Shown in pieces: positions 34,720 through 46,444 of a stretch of DNA of 64,000 nucleotides. The stretch's first letter is position 1, and each line of letters begins with the position of its first letter. Below the pieces are notes generated by a model, which saw only the letters and a list, made by a program, of their open reading frames with translations, did not search any database and was not told where the DNA came from. The position numbers and the translations under genes are program-made. The stretch is from Dastarcus helophoroides (lineage: Eukaryota; Arthropoda; Insecta; Coleoptera; Bothrideridae), in NCBI GenBank assembly GCA_028583605.1, contig CM053327.1, positions 32,730,126-32,794,125 on the forward strand, given 5' to 3'.

Positions 34720-35975
34720 CAAAAAACAAAAAAATACAAAATTATTTTATTTATTTATTATTCTGCTCAACATTGTTGCTCTTCTATTAACATTCCGATC
34801 GAATTTAGAGAACATAAATGAATTTTGAGAAAGTATAAATTTCAATGAAAAGGCAATTTCGAAAAAAAGTCTACAATTTAAAAAAAATAAAATATTGCGA
34901 GATAAAAGTATAAATTTCGAAAATAAGACGAATTATGAGACAGAAGTTGAAGTCTAATTTAAGTCTAAATATTCAGGAAAAGATCAATATTAAGAGAAAC
35001 ACCAGAATTTCGATGAAAGACAAATATTAAGAAAAATAGGGGCATTTCGAAGAAAATAATTTTTAAAAGAACATTCCAAAATGGAAATTTTGAAAATAAA
35101 AACTTAATTTCGAATTTTTGCTGAAAATAAAAATGTTGGGAAAATCTAATTTTAAATGAAAAAAGGTAATATTTTGAAGAAAAGATGAATTTCAAGCAGA
35201 AAGTTGAAGCTTTGAAAAATATTAAGTATCAAATTTTGAGATACAAATCAAGATATCGAGGAAAAAGCAAAGAAGAGTTAGATTCTAGAACGTCGGAATT
35301 TTCAGGAAAATAAGCGAAATTTTGAGAAATCGGTTTGAAATTTTAAGTAAAGTTCGAAATTGAAGATGCGACATTTTCAGATAATTTCAAGTTTTAAGAA
35401 AAAAAGTCCAATTTTACAAACAAAGTCAAAATTAACACCAACAAAATAATACAAATCTAAAGAAAAAGGCGAATGTAGAGGAGAAAGACGAAACCTAAAA
35501 AAAATGGAAATTTCGCACAGAAAGTTAAATTTTATGAAAAGAGTACAATTTCAAAAATATGTTGTTTATTCAAAAGACAAATTTTAAAACAAAAATCGAA
35601 ATTTTGAGATAAATGCGAAAGTTGAGATTTCCAAGAACATAAAGAATTGCATTTGAGATAAAGTCTAAATTTCTAAAAAAAGCAAATGACAAAACTACCC
35701 ATATTTTGAAGAAAAAGACTAATTTGAAAAAAATTGCAAAAGCAAATACGGAGTTTGGAAAAAAGTCGAGAAGATCGAAATTTAAGAAAAATCAAAATTG
35801 CGAGAAATAATTCGAAATTTTCCAGTGAAAGCTAAAATTTGACATAAATTAAAGGGCAAATTTTGTGAAAACTCTCTAAATGTGAAAAAATGATAAACCC
35901 AAAAAACGTCGCAATTTCAAGAAAAGTACGAATTTTGAAAAAAAAAATGGAAGTTTCAGTTAAATGTAAATTTTC
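34720..35975 (-). repeat. AT-rich filler, reversed orientation
   Basis: GAAAAAAAGTCGAAATTT-type filler. No gene is seen. Confidence 0.5.
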
Positions 35976-35978
35976 GGC

Positions 35979-36317
35979 GGCTGCAGAGGCCATGGCGAAG
36001 AGAGAAGCGCACCACCCTGCCCTATTTTAGCTGCGCTTATGTTGCTTAATATTTTAAAACCTGACAAAAAACATGGTCAAAGTTCTTCACGCTCCTTTAG
36101 AACTCAGATGGTGTGGTTGGTTAGGTGGTAGTTATTATAAGCAAAGTTTATTTTGTTGGCCATATTCACTCCTTGCCCGGCGTAGAACTATTGTTGTTTA
36201 AACCAAAAACTCCTAATCATTGATAAAAAAATGTATTTTTTTAATTTAAGATGTTAAACAGAATATTTTTTAGTGGTTACTGTTGCCTGCCCAAGTTTAA
36301 ATGCACGAGCCACCACT
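35979..36317. mobile_element. Possible short hAT-like MITE
   Basis: A GC-richer ~340 bp segment ending CACGAGCCACCACTG, the complement of CAGTGGTGGCTCGTG, close to the terminus of the hAT-like element at 5311. The left end (CGGCGGCTGCAGAGGCCATG) is only a loose match and no clear 8-bp duplication was found. Confidence 0.35.
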
Positions 36318-36612
36318 GGGCAAGATAGAAGGAAATGAGATGTGCATAAATGCCTGGCTGTAACATCATTGCATAACCGCATTATCAACATGCAAAATAT
36401 GTAGATACTGACCAAAACTAGTTTTAGGGATATGAAATTTGAATATGCAAGTTTGAAATCAAATTTTCGGAATTAATTAAAATCAAAAATTTGGGCATTA
36501 ATTCGAAGTCTGATGAATCTTTTATTACATAAATTACAAGTATTTTGCGTTATTTTGAATTTAAACCTTAAATATTTCAGGTTTTTGTAAAAAAATTCTA
36601 CCAAAAACTCAA

Positions 36613-38310
36613 AAATGTTTTTTTTTAAGTTTAATCCACTCGCAAAGGGTAACCCCATTATGCTTTCAAAGCACTGTGAGTAGGATGCGGAAACAAGGAT
36701 AGATGGCGATGAATCGCCTTCTTAAACCAGGATAGGTTGCAATTTGCAAAAGTCCTCACTGTGTCAAGCTGGACCGCACAGGAATTTACTGTCTCCGACT
36801 GTCTAGTACACCTCAAGAATCTTGCCTTAGGGGGATCAATTCTATTAGTTCCTGCGAGCATCTTCCATGATAGTACTTGTAAGTACTATCATGGAAGAGA
36901 GACAGCCCGAGCTCATTTTTTACTGAACCAAAATTTGCCTCCAGTAAATCTTGGTTCAGAAAAAATGTGCTCGAGATGTCTCCTGCAAAAATCGGGCATA
37001 TCGTCGTTGGCGAATAATCCCCCAGTCGAGAAACGGACCGTATTTGTAGATGGACGAAATTCTTGTAAACAGGTTATTGACGAGGCAAAAGGTGATTTCG
37101 ATCGACTTCTTTTGGGAATGGGGAATTGAGCATTCCATACCAATCAGGATAGTTTCCGTGATGGATTCGGCGACTAAGGAAGGGTTGTCTGAGTTAAAGC
37201 AGACTTCCTGCCATGGAAAGATGCAAAGAAGTATATTAATTCTTTCCAGTTTGCAGAGTGAAAGTGCCAAACTCTAAGGGTCTGAGAACGGGGTGGTATA
37301 TGAAGCGAGCGAGAGGCTGCTACAAGCTTGTGATCCGAATTTCCAAGCGGTGATGTCACAGAGATTTTATACGAGTTTGGTGAATTTGCAAGGAAAATGT
37401 CGAGTAGATTAGGTTGATGGGTATCTGCATCAGGAAATCTTGTGGGCTCCTCAACTAATTGCGATAGTCCACAAGTAATGGCGAAAGCCTCTGCCACCCT
37501 TCGCGCGTCGTTAGTTCGGGAAGAAAACCTTGAAAAAACGTTGAAGTCACCGAGAAAGACAACCTCAGCTTTTGGATAATTTATCTGTAGGTGATCAAAG
37601 GTTACGGAGAGATAAGAGGAAAGCTGTCTGTATGAGGGATCGTTTGGAGACAAAGTGAACAAATGAATATTACTTCGTTTTTGGAGCAGACTTTCAGCCA
37701 AATCACATCATGATCAGCAGATTCCATTGCTTCTTCTCGTTGACAGGACAGGTCGCTTCGCGTAAAAACACAAATTCCCCTCTTGTGTCGAAATCTTGTG
37801 TGCAAGTCGCAGTTAGGGCAAAGCAAATAGACTGTATTGATGGATGAGGAGACTTGGGTTTCTGTCAAAGACAGCACATGGGGTCTTTCATTTTAAAGGT
37901 GTTGATGAACCGAGTTTAGATTTGAGTTTAGACCACGAATGATACAGAATTGAATGAATTGTTTGAAAGCAACTTGACCCGTGGTACATTAAAATTTTCC
38001 GTCGATTTTGGATTCCCTCGTACACCCTTCACCCGTACATCCGAACGGGAGGGTAGTTTATGTCCGGAATTTTTTGCACGAAGAGAATCCATCATCTTTG
38101 TTTTTAATAATTAGAAGAAAAAATTAGAGTAGATGATAAAAGGAAATAAGGAAAAGGACAGGATGAGGAAAGAAGAATAGCAGAAACCGACTCACGTGTC
38201 AGAGACGGGAAACATGATGTAAGCATCATTTCACCGCCTCCTAGTGATACGTGGGGTGGTACTACCTCGGACGACTGAAAGTTCCAGTCTACACTTACAC
38301 TTTCTTTCAT
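36613..38310 (-). mobile_element. Internally deleted LINE copy, same family as OAT intron 2
   Basis: On the minus strand: 5' region at about 38310-37880, endonuclease 37877-37174, linker 37143-36910, then a jump to the LINE C terminus and 3'UTR (36860-36613). The end is the same as at 10400-10440 (ACTCGCAAAGGGTAACCCCA in reverse). The whole reverse transcriptase is missing. Confidence 0.85.
37174..37877 (-). pseudogene. LINE apurinic-type endonuclease domain
   Basis: Two frames overlap here because of a frameshift near 37620-37690. Upstream: MLSLTETQVSSSINTVYLLC, RHKRGICVFTRSDL, ESADHDVIWLKV. Downstream: QINYPKAEVVFLGDFNVFSR (GDFN block), then LLDIFLANSP and SVTSPLGNSDHKLVAA (SDH catalytic block). 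This is the endonuclease/exonuclease/phosphatase fold that nicks target DNA for non-LTR retrotransposons. The catalytic blocks survive but the protein is frameshifted and severed from its RT. Confidence 0.85.
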
Positions 38311-38329
38311 TGAAGTTTAGTTTCTTCTT

Positions 38330-38790
38330 TTTCTCTCGAAATTTCGAAATAACTATTTCAATTAGGTTTGTTTCAAAGGACTGACACGAATAGCGAAAGC
38401 AGAAGCAAGGACTTTATTAAGAATTTCCAGTTTTTTTTTAAATTTCGACATCTTAAAATTTCCAACCTAAAGTTTCGGCTTTATTCAAAATTTTTACTTT
38501 TTTTTATAAACTTTGACTTTTTTGAAGAATCTATTTTTGTCGAAATTTTGATTTGTGAAAATTTCAACTTTTTAAATATTTCAACTCTTGAAATTCCGAG
38601 TTTCCAAACTTTTAACTTTTTCAATTAAAACATCGACATTTTTTTCAAAATTTTGGCATTTGAACTTTTGAATTTATAAATTTTGACTTTCTTTGAGAAA
38701 TTCTGCTCCTTTGGACATTTCGACTATTTTGGAAATTTCGATTTTTAATTTCGACTTTTGAATTCGTAAAAATGGACTTAACATGAAAAG
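38330..38790 (+). repeat. AT-rich filler
   Basis: AATTTCGACATTTTTTTCAA-type filler. A short unique stretch follows (38800-38990). Confidence 0.45.
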
Positions 38791-39005
38791 TATGAGTTTC
38801 CGAGGGAAAATTCTTCTAGAAACGGGAAGTATATCGTAGGAAGGAAAATAATGAAAGCGCGCAAAAGTCTAAAACGCGGAAGACCCACTTACGAAAATTG
38901 ACCATATTTTATATTAAATAATGGCGTCCTAGGGAATTTTTCAAATAATAAATGGGGAAATTTAGATTTTTGAAAGCAAGAAAAATAAAAACATGGGCTG
39001 TGGTA

Positions 39006-39011
39006 TTTATT
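39006..39011 (-). terminator. Polyadenylation signal of the two-TM gene
   Basis: AATAAA on the minus strand, 125 bases after the stop codon of the two-TM gene. Confidence 0.5.
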
Positions 39012-39135
39012 ATACTTTTGGCACATTCTTTTCTTTTAGTCAGCTATTTTGTTTACGTCTTCTAGATGAAATCTTGTAAAATACATACATTAGATACTTT
39101 GTACATTTGTTAAAATATAATTAAATGCGTCCACA

Positions 39136-39470
39136 TTACGCTAATACTGTGGAACTATCATTATATGACCACGACGAATTTCTATCTATGCTCGATGGTG
39201 CTGGTGCTGTTGGTGAATATCCTTTGTTATTTCTCAAAAATTCCTTCTTATTTGCACTGACTTTTTTATTTTGTCTTCTATAATGTAGTCCTACTAATGT
39301 CGCGACTATAACACAAATAATAACTTCAATCAAAATGAGAATTACTAGCACTATTTTCGCCAAGTTTTCTTCAACAAATATATGCACCGCAACGCCACTA
39401 ACCACTATGATACAAACTGCAGTCATTACTGCAATTGCAAACACTATAAATACATTCCTCTCCATTCCAG
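39136..39470 (-). CDS. Unrecognised small two-transmembrane protein
   Basis: A 109-codon ORF (39465-39136), from an ATG just inside an exon whose 3' splice site (TTTTTAG) ends at 39471. An upstream 5'UTR exon appears to end at 39523, followed by a GTATGT donor. The protein starts MERNVFIVFAIAVMTAVCII. Two hydrophobic segments lie at about residues 5-30 and 38-62, with a short basic cytoplasmic-type stretch (HYRRQNKKVSANKK) and a serine-rich, tyrosine-containing tail ending SSTVLA. It is non-repetitive, spliced and has a polyadenylation signal, so I take it as real. I do not recognise the family; it could be a small membrane adaptor. Confidence 0.65.
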
Positions 39471-39529
39471 CTAAAAAGATTTAAAATTATCACAAAATAA
39501 TGCTTTTAAAATTCATACATACCGTTATC

Positions 39530-40360
39530 GATGTTTATTTGGTATATTTTTAACGAAAAACGTTAAAGTTGTACAATTTGTGGCTAGCATTTGCGACTTG
39601 TACAACTTGAAAATCATACTGTGCTGATTATGATTTCAATAATACAGCAGATAACGAAAGCAAACAAATAATAAAGGTGATAAAATGAATCTTCCAACTT
39701 TTAGCGGTAATATTTCAAAATCTGGATGTTTCGGGGTATTGGCATCTTAACTTATCTCACTCAGTACGATTAAAAACTGCACAGTAAAGATTCAGTCTAA
39801 ATAGAATAAACCAACTTTCACTTTAACATCAGATAAATTATTATGAAGTAACATTTATTGCATACAAATTATTAATAAAAACCTTGTTAGGTCAGTGCAG
39901 TAATCACTAATGTTTACAGCTTACTCGACATGCGCAAGCGATAAACAAAATATGTAAATAATTACTAGACAGAAAACAATTAAGGAACGAAGCTTAAGAT
40001 TATTTTTCATTATATATTTATATATTATTGCTGCTTCTAATCGTCAACTTGAAATAGAAGTTTGAGGACTTGCAGATGAGATTATTATCATATACATATT
40101 TCTCATTATTATGCTTAAAAAAGTTACTCATGAGGGATCAATAACTTTTTTTACAGAGGCCATATATAATTATCCTATTAAAAAAGATATAAATTAATTA
40201 TGAAACTTATTTACATTTGTTTCAACACTTTTTAAAAAAATAGGTGTTGCCAGAGTTGGGCCCCTGACTCTTCTGTACAGTGTCTGCGGCGCACATGGCT
40301 CCAGAGAATTAGAGGTGCCTAGATAAAAATTTATTCAAACAGTAACACTCATGATAGTCA
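39530..40360. other. Region upstream of the two-TM gene
   Basis: Unique AT-rich sequence that should hold the minus-strand promoter of the two-TM gene (AACGAAAAACGTTAAAGTTG near 39552). The block 40240-40320 is GC-richer (GGGCCCCTGACTC, TCTGCGGCGCACATGG) but unrecognised. No other gene is seen. Confidence 0.35.
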
Positions 40361-40369
40361 TGTTCCTAT

Positions 40370-41755
40370 CAATTTGTCGTTTAGATATTTTACTCGGAAT
40401 TTCTTGCCACCACGCCCAAATTTAGTCAGATATTTAGAGATGGTCAGTCCTCAACAAGAAAATAACTACGTAAAATTTCAAGTATTTAACCATTTTTCTA
40501 CAATTTTGAGTTCAAACTTGAATTTCCCAAAATTTTTCACTTGGAATTTAAACTAAAAATTTCTAAAAAGATCAAAATTTCAAAAAAAAAACAAAATTTA
40601 TCAAAAAAAAAGCTTGAAATTTCAATTTTTAACTAAATATTTTGGCTTTTTAGATATGCTTAAGCTTTAAATGAAGATTCAACTTAAAAAGTTAAAGTTT
40701 GAAGAAATCAATTCGAGATTCATCTTCAGCTTCTCAACTTCTTTAATTTCGAAGAAAGATGTCAATATTTTTAGGAAGAGTGAAAGTATCGAGTTTGAAG
40801 CGAAAATTTACAAAGTTCTAAAAAGACAAAATTGTCAAAAAACTAAATTTATTAAACAACTTTAATAAAATTACTTCGAAAACCTTTAATTATCAAATGA
40901 AATTTTGAATTTAAAAGTTGAAATTTACAGAACAAGTCGAAGATTCGAGTTTAAAGTTACTATTAATAAATGTTTACATGAATTTCTGGAAAAAAATCAG
41001 ATTTCCAAGCAATATTTGCTCAAAAATTTTACTTTTTTAATTGAGTGTTAGATTTTATATTTCAGGAAGAATATTTTATTTCGAATTTTTAAAAAGAATG
41101 ATATCGAAATTTGTGCTTCTTTTGCTAAGATTTCGACGTGATTTTGATAAAAAAGAAAGTGTCTTAACAAAAAGACGAATCTCGAAGAAGAAAATAGAAA
41201 TTGGGCCAACTAGGAATTTTTGAAAAAAAAACACAATTTTGAAAAAAAAAGTTAAAAGGTTGAGAAAGTACAAAGGCGTAGAAAGGACATGGAATTAAAA
41301 AATATATTTTTAGAAACTTCGAATTTTTTCTCGAAATTTCGACTCCTTTTCTGGATATTTTGACTTTAATCTCGGAATTTCGATTTTGAAATTTCGAAAC
41401 AAATTTGGTAATTAAAAATAGAAATTGCTGAAAGCACCCTAATGCCAACTAACAATATATATAGAATATAGAAATGTCGAGTTTAATCTCAGAATTTAGA
41501 GAAACAAGTCGAAATTTCGAAATTAAATTTGCAGTTTCCAGATTTAAGTTGAAATTTTGAAAAAAAATTATAATTTCGAGAAAAAAAGTCGATATTTCGA
41601 GTTTAAACTCGAAATTTCAACAAAAAAGTCGGAATTTCGAGAATAAAGTATAAATTTTGATTTTAAACTCAGAATTTCTGATTTTTTTTAAATTTAATTG
41701 ATCTCCTGTCTACGCCTCCGTAAGAAAGAGATTAACGTGTTAAGGAAAAAGTCAA
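40370..41755 (-). repeat. AT-rich filler
   Basis: Mixed-orientation filler leading into a tandem array. The open frames in it are low-complexity. Confidence 0.5.
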
Positions 41756-41759
41756 AATC

Positions 41760-41900
41760 TGATAACGAAGGCTTCCACGGCCAGAGTCAGTACAGGATAT
41801 ACTTCTTCCGGGATTGGACCGTGTCAAAGAACTACTAAAAGTGTTCACACCTTTAGTAGTTCTTTGACACGGTCCAATCCCGGAAGAAGTATATCCTGTA
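41760..41900. mobile_element. Palindromic pair of Penelope repeat fragments
   Basis: A reversed fragment (GATAACGAAGGCTTCCACGG onward) is joined head to head with a forward fragment ending AAGTATATCCTGTA. The arms are perfect inverted repeats of just over 50 bp around a centre near 41850. It interrupts the 350-400-bp tandem array (AAAGTCAAAATCT resumes on the right). Confidence 0.8.
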
Positions 41901-44140
41901 AAGTCAAAATCTCCTAAAGAAACTTCGAAAAAAGTAGAATTCTGAAAATTAAGTCTAACTTTAAAAAAGCCCAATTTTAAGTAGACATCGAAATTTTGAG
42001 AAAATGCGAATTTTAAAAAACTTTCCGAGAAAGACAACTTTTGAAAAGAAAGATCTAATTCTGAGAATAAAGTAGAACTTTCGAAAATATATAGAATTTT
42101 GTGAAAATTTTCGGAATTTCGATAAAGAAAAACGAATTTAGAGGAAGAGGAAAAGATAAAGTTTTAAAGAATAGACGAATCTCGAAGAAAAAAATAGAAA
42201 TTGGACAAACTTAAAAATTTTGAAAAAAGAAACAAATTTTGAAAAAGAAATGGTTAAAATGTTGATAAAGAGACTAAAATGTTAAGGAGAAAAGTAAAAA
42301 TTTGAGGAAACTTTGAAAAAAAAAGTAGAATTCTGAAAATGAAGTCAAAATTAAAAGACAAACCCAATTTTAAGAATACATCGAAATTTTAAGAAAAATG
42401 CTAATTTTAAAAAGGGGTCGAAATTTTTTAGAGAAAGAACTTTTGAAAAGAAAGATCTCATTTTGAGCATAAAGTAGAATATTCGAAAATATGAAGAATT
42501 TTTGAAGATTTTCGAAATGTCGGTAAAAAAACGAATATCTAAGAAAAACAAAAGTCAAAGTTTTTAAAAAAAGACGAATCTCGAAAAAAAAATGGAAACC
42601 GGACAAAGTTGAAAATTTTGAAAAAGAAAGAAATTTTGAAAAAGAAACGGTTAAAATGTTGAGAAGCAAATAAAATGTTAAGGAAAAAGTCAAAATCTCT
42701 TAAAGAAACTTAAAAAAGTAGAATTCTAAAAATAAAGTCAAAATCGAAATTTTGAGAAAAATGCGAATTTTAAAGAGGAGTCGAAATTTTTTAGAGAAAG
42801 ACAACTTTTGAAAAGAAAGATTTAATTTTGAGAATAAAGTAGAACTTTCGAAATTATGAAGAATTTTGTGAAGATTTTTGAAATTTCGATAAAAAAAATG
42901 AATTTCTAGGAAAAGGAAAATACAAAGGCGAATCAATAGAAATTGTTCAAACTTGAAAATTTTGAAAAAAGAAACAAATTTTGAAAAAAAATGATTAAAA
43001 CGTTGAAAAGGAGATTAAAATGTTAAGAGAAATGTCAAAATCTCCTAAAGAAACTTTGAAAAAAAGTAGAATTCTGAAAATAAAGTCAAAATTAAAAAAC
43101 AAACCCAATTTTAAGAATACATCGAAATTTTGAGAAAAATGCGAATTTTAAAAAGGAGTCGAACTTTTTTAGAGAAAGAACTTTTGAAAAGAAAGATCTA
43201 ATTTTGAGCATAAAGTAAAATATTCGAAAATATGAAGAATTTTGTGAAGATTTTCGAAATTTCGATAAAAAACGAATATCTAGGAAAAAGAAAAGTCAAA
43301 GTTTTTTAAAAAAGACGAATCTCGAAAAAAATGGAAATTGGACAAAGTTGGAAATTTTGAAAAAGAAAGAAATTTTGAAAAAGAAATGGTTAAAATGTTA
43401 AGAGAGATACTAAAATGTTAAAGAAAAAGTCAAAATCCATTAAAAAAACCTTGACGAAATTAGCAGAATTTTGAAAATAAACTCAAAATTAAAAAACAAG
43501 CCCAATTTTAAGAACACATCGAAATTTTGAGAAAAATGCGAGTTTTTAAAAGGATTCGAAAGTAGAACTTTCGACAATATCAAGAATTTTGTGAAAATTT
43601 TCGAAATTTTGCTAAAAAACGAATTTCGAGGAAAAGGCAAAGATAAAGTTTTTAAAAAAAGACGAATCTCAAAGCAAAAAATAGAAATTTAGCAAACTTG
43701 GAAATTTTGAAAAAAGAAACAAGTTTTGAAAAATAAATGGTTAAAATGTTGAAAAGAAGACTAAAATGTTAAGGAAAAAATCAAAATCTCTTGAAGAAAC
43801 CTTGAAAAAATAAGTAGAATTCTGAAAATAAAGTTAACATTAAAAAACAAACTCAATTTTAAGAATACATCGAAATTTTGAGAAAAAGACGGATTCTAAA
43901 AGAAGTCGAAATTTTTCTGAGGAAGACAACTTTTGACAAGAAAGATCTAAAATTGGAAACAAGGTAAAACTTTCGAAAATATGAAGATTTTCGAAATTTT
44001 GATAAAAAACAATAAATTTTGAGGAAAAGGATTAATTCTGAAATAAAACGAAATTTGCAGAAAGCTCGATTAAAAGAAACAGTGATATAGCGTCTATAAG
44101 AAACGAAGTTGGCATCATTTTCAAAGAAATTATTCAACTT
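41900..44140 (-). repeat. Tandem array, ~345-400 bp units
   Basis: The landmark GGTTAAAATGTTG or a close variant recurs near 42251, 42649, 42991, 43387 and 43738 (intervals about 398, 342, 396, 351). Each unit also carries GACGAATCTCGAAGAAAAAA, AAAGTAGAATTCTGAAAAT, CCCAATTTTAAGAATACATC and GAAAGATCTAATTTTGAG. The alternating intervals suggest a two-variant higher-order unit. Open frames here are consequences of the repeat. Confidence 0.82.
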
Positions 44141-44156
44141 AAAAATTTTTAATTTA

Positions 44157-44522
44157 TGTGACCTTCAGCTCAAGTAGCCTTGAGCTTACATGACCTTGAA
44201 ATCAGGTGACGTTGAACTCACCCGATCTTGAACTAACATGACTTTCGACTTAAGTAACCTTGAGTTTACACGACCTTGCCTCTTGAACTCACGTGATCTT
44301 GAGCTTACGTCACCTCAAGCTCACCTGACCTGAAACTCGCGTGACTCCGAAATCACGTGAACTCGAGCTCACGTGATCCTAAGCTCACGTGACCTTGAGA
44401 TCAAGTGACGCTGAACTCGCGTGACCTTGACTCGGTGTGACCTTGAACCAGTGTGACCTTGGCCCAGTGTGACCTTGACTCCTAGTGGCCTTGAGTTTAA
44501 TGCGACCTTGAATACATGTGAT
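44157..44522. repeat. GC-richer minisatellite of TGACCTTGA and TCACGTGA motifs
   Basis: Irregular units of roughly 16-20 bp. Exact TGACCTTGA at 44191, 44390, 44422, 44438 and 44470; exact TCACGTGA at 44289, 44353, 44369 and 44385. It stands out sharply from the AT-rich flanks and lies about 500 bp upstream of PBDC1. TGACCTTGA is the complement of TCAAGGTCA, the extended half-site of monomeric nuclear receptors such as FTZ-F1 and ERR. TCACGTGA is an E-box of the bHLH-ZIP kind. Function is unknown. Confidence 0.8.
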
Positions 44523-44730
44523 TTAATTTCGGCTTTTTTTCTCGAAATTTCGACTTTAAACTCTAAATTTCTACTTTGATCCCCGGATTTTGACTTTTAT
44601 CTCGAAATTTCGACTTTTATGTCGAAATTTCGATTTTACTCTCGAAATTTCTGCTTTTTTGTCGAATTTTCGACTTTAGTCTCGGTATTGTGACTTTAAG
44701 CTGCAAATTTCTGATTGTTTTTTTTTCAAT
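44523..44730 (+). repeat. AT-rich filler
   Basis: TCTCGAAATTTCGACTTT steps in plus orientation between the minisatellite and the PBDC1 upstream region. Confidence 0.5.
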
Positions 44731-45035
44731 TGGTGTTCTTTCTACGCCTTCCTACGAGAGAGATTGTATATTTTCAACAAAAAGCAAATTACTCATCTTT
44801 TACAGTCTACATGATATCCACGAGAGGGCGTACTAATTTTTAATCGATCAATAGATACTTTTATCTATTAAGGATGCACGTGTACAAATGTCAATCTTGT
44901 CATATTTCTTGTCAACTTGGATTTGGACGGAAAAGTTAGGTTAAATTATTTTTTATTATTGCGGAATCTGACTATACTTATCCAAGGTGAAATCTCAGGA
45001 GTTAACAAAACATTTCAACCACAGATCTGACAAAA

Positions 45036-45587
45036 ATGGTAATCACTAATTGACCACAATTACCTTACAATTCATATTCACATCAAATTTCAGGATGTTC
45101 TGTCACGTCCTGCCGAAGAATTCGAAAATGAGCAATCATTAGAAGCTATATGGGCTATGAAAGCTTTCGAACATGCAGAAATATACTTTAATGTGAGTTG
45201 TTTTTTAACTTGTTTCCCATACTTATTTACAAATTATAGATTCTGTGCTCAGTTGACCCGAAATTATTAAAACTGACCCCAATGGATGATTTTATTTACA
45301 AACAATTTCGAGAAGAATTTCCCACATTGGATATAACTGTGATTAACGAAGACGAAATAAAAAGTACAAAAGAGAAAGAAAAGTGGCGACCGTTTTGTGA
45401 AAGATTTAAAAATTGCATAGAGGACTACAGCTTTGGAACCTTATTGAGAGCAGATGCTCTAAAAGACTATAACCAAGAAAATTCAATTTTAGTTATTAGG
45501 ATACAGTTTTATGCTTTAGAGATAGCTCGTAATAAGGAAGGTGTGAATGATTGTTTGAGAAAATTGTATGGTAATGTTGCCAAATAA
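45036..45587 (+). CDS. Pbdc1: PBDC1 homologue (polysaccharide biosynthesis domain-containing protein 1)
   Basis: Three coding parts: 45036-45038 (the ATG alone), 45094-45192 and 45240-45587, all phase 0, giving 149 residues. Recognised by LEAIWAMKAFEHAEIYFN, ILCSVDPKLLKLTPMDDFIY, EKWRPFCERFKNCIEDYSFG, TLLRADA and IRIQFYALEIARNKEG, the conserved blocks of the PBDC1/YPL225W family. This is a small cytosolic protein; the yeast homologue has been linked to biogenesis of translation factor eEF1A. Length is normal apart from a shorter, less acidic C-terminal tail than the human protein. A likely promoter lies at 44830-45030. It is convergent with RpL26. Confidence 0.9.
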
Positions 45588-45774
45588 TACAATTTTTTTG
45601 CATTCTGCGACAGTAAGTTATATTTGAATGTAGCAACAATTTATTGTGTGGATAAATTGTGGCTATTTTGTTATATTTGCTCACAATTATAAGCCATAAT
45701 CTGAACATATTATTACAGTTTGTGTATAATTTATGTACAACTGCACCTAATAGTCGAGGGTGTTTAAATCCTTT

Positions 45775-45780
45775 AATAAA
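45775..45780 (+). terminator. PBDC1 polyadenylation signal
   Basis: AATAAA 188 bases after the PBDC1 stop codon. Confidence 0.6.
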
Positions 45781-46414
45781 GTAAGTTTAATTTGAAGACT
45801 TCTAATTTTGTAATCACTACCATAACCAACTTTTAAGGGGCCCTTGTGAAGCTTTGTTCAAGTTTTATTAGCATGAAAAAGACCTTGGGAGTTGTTTCTA
45901 TAAATTGTTTTTTTTTATACAATTTTTCGGTTTAAATCTCAACTATGTTTTATAAATTTGCATTTTTTATTTAATTTGATATTTTCCTGAAAAATTCGGA
46001 TTATAGTAAGACCTAATTTTTTGGCTAGACGAAATTTCAAGTGATTTTAGGCAAAGTTGCTTTTATTGATTATGAATTATCTAACAGACTGACAACATTA
46101 ATCATTTTTTCAGAAATGTTACTACTGAAGTCAAAATATTGATATTAAAAGCAGCATTTTTAGTCCAAAAAGGTAAATATTTAAAATATTTGACTTTAAA
46201 TTTATTACAACATTTAAAATGTTGAAGCTAGAATTTAGGAACAGAACATCAATCGAGCCTCCAAAATTCCAAAGTTGGATTTATACCAAAATATATCATT
46301 AGAAAATTCAAAACTATTAAAGACTGAATTCAAGAATAGCATACTTCAGTATAAATGAATACTTTTTCATTACACATGTGAAGTAAAAGCCCGACGTTTT
46401 TTTCTTTTTTCAAT

Positions 46415-46420
46415 TTTATT
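46415..46420 (-). terminator. RpL26 polyadenylation signal
   Basis: AATAAA on the minus strand, 25 bases past the RpL26 stop. The 45790-46410 gap between the convergent genes holds no other feature I can support. Confidence 0.65.
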
Positions 46421-46444
46421 AACTTATTACAAAATATAATACAC

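Noticed and set aside
42351..44137. Minus-strand open frames of 66-107 codons
   Set aside because: They repeat with the 350-400-bp array and are low-complexity; not genes.
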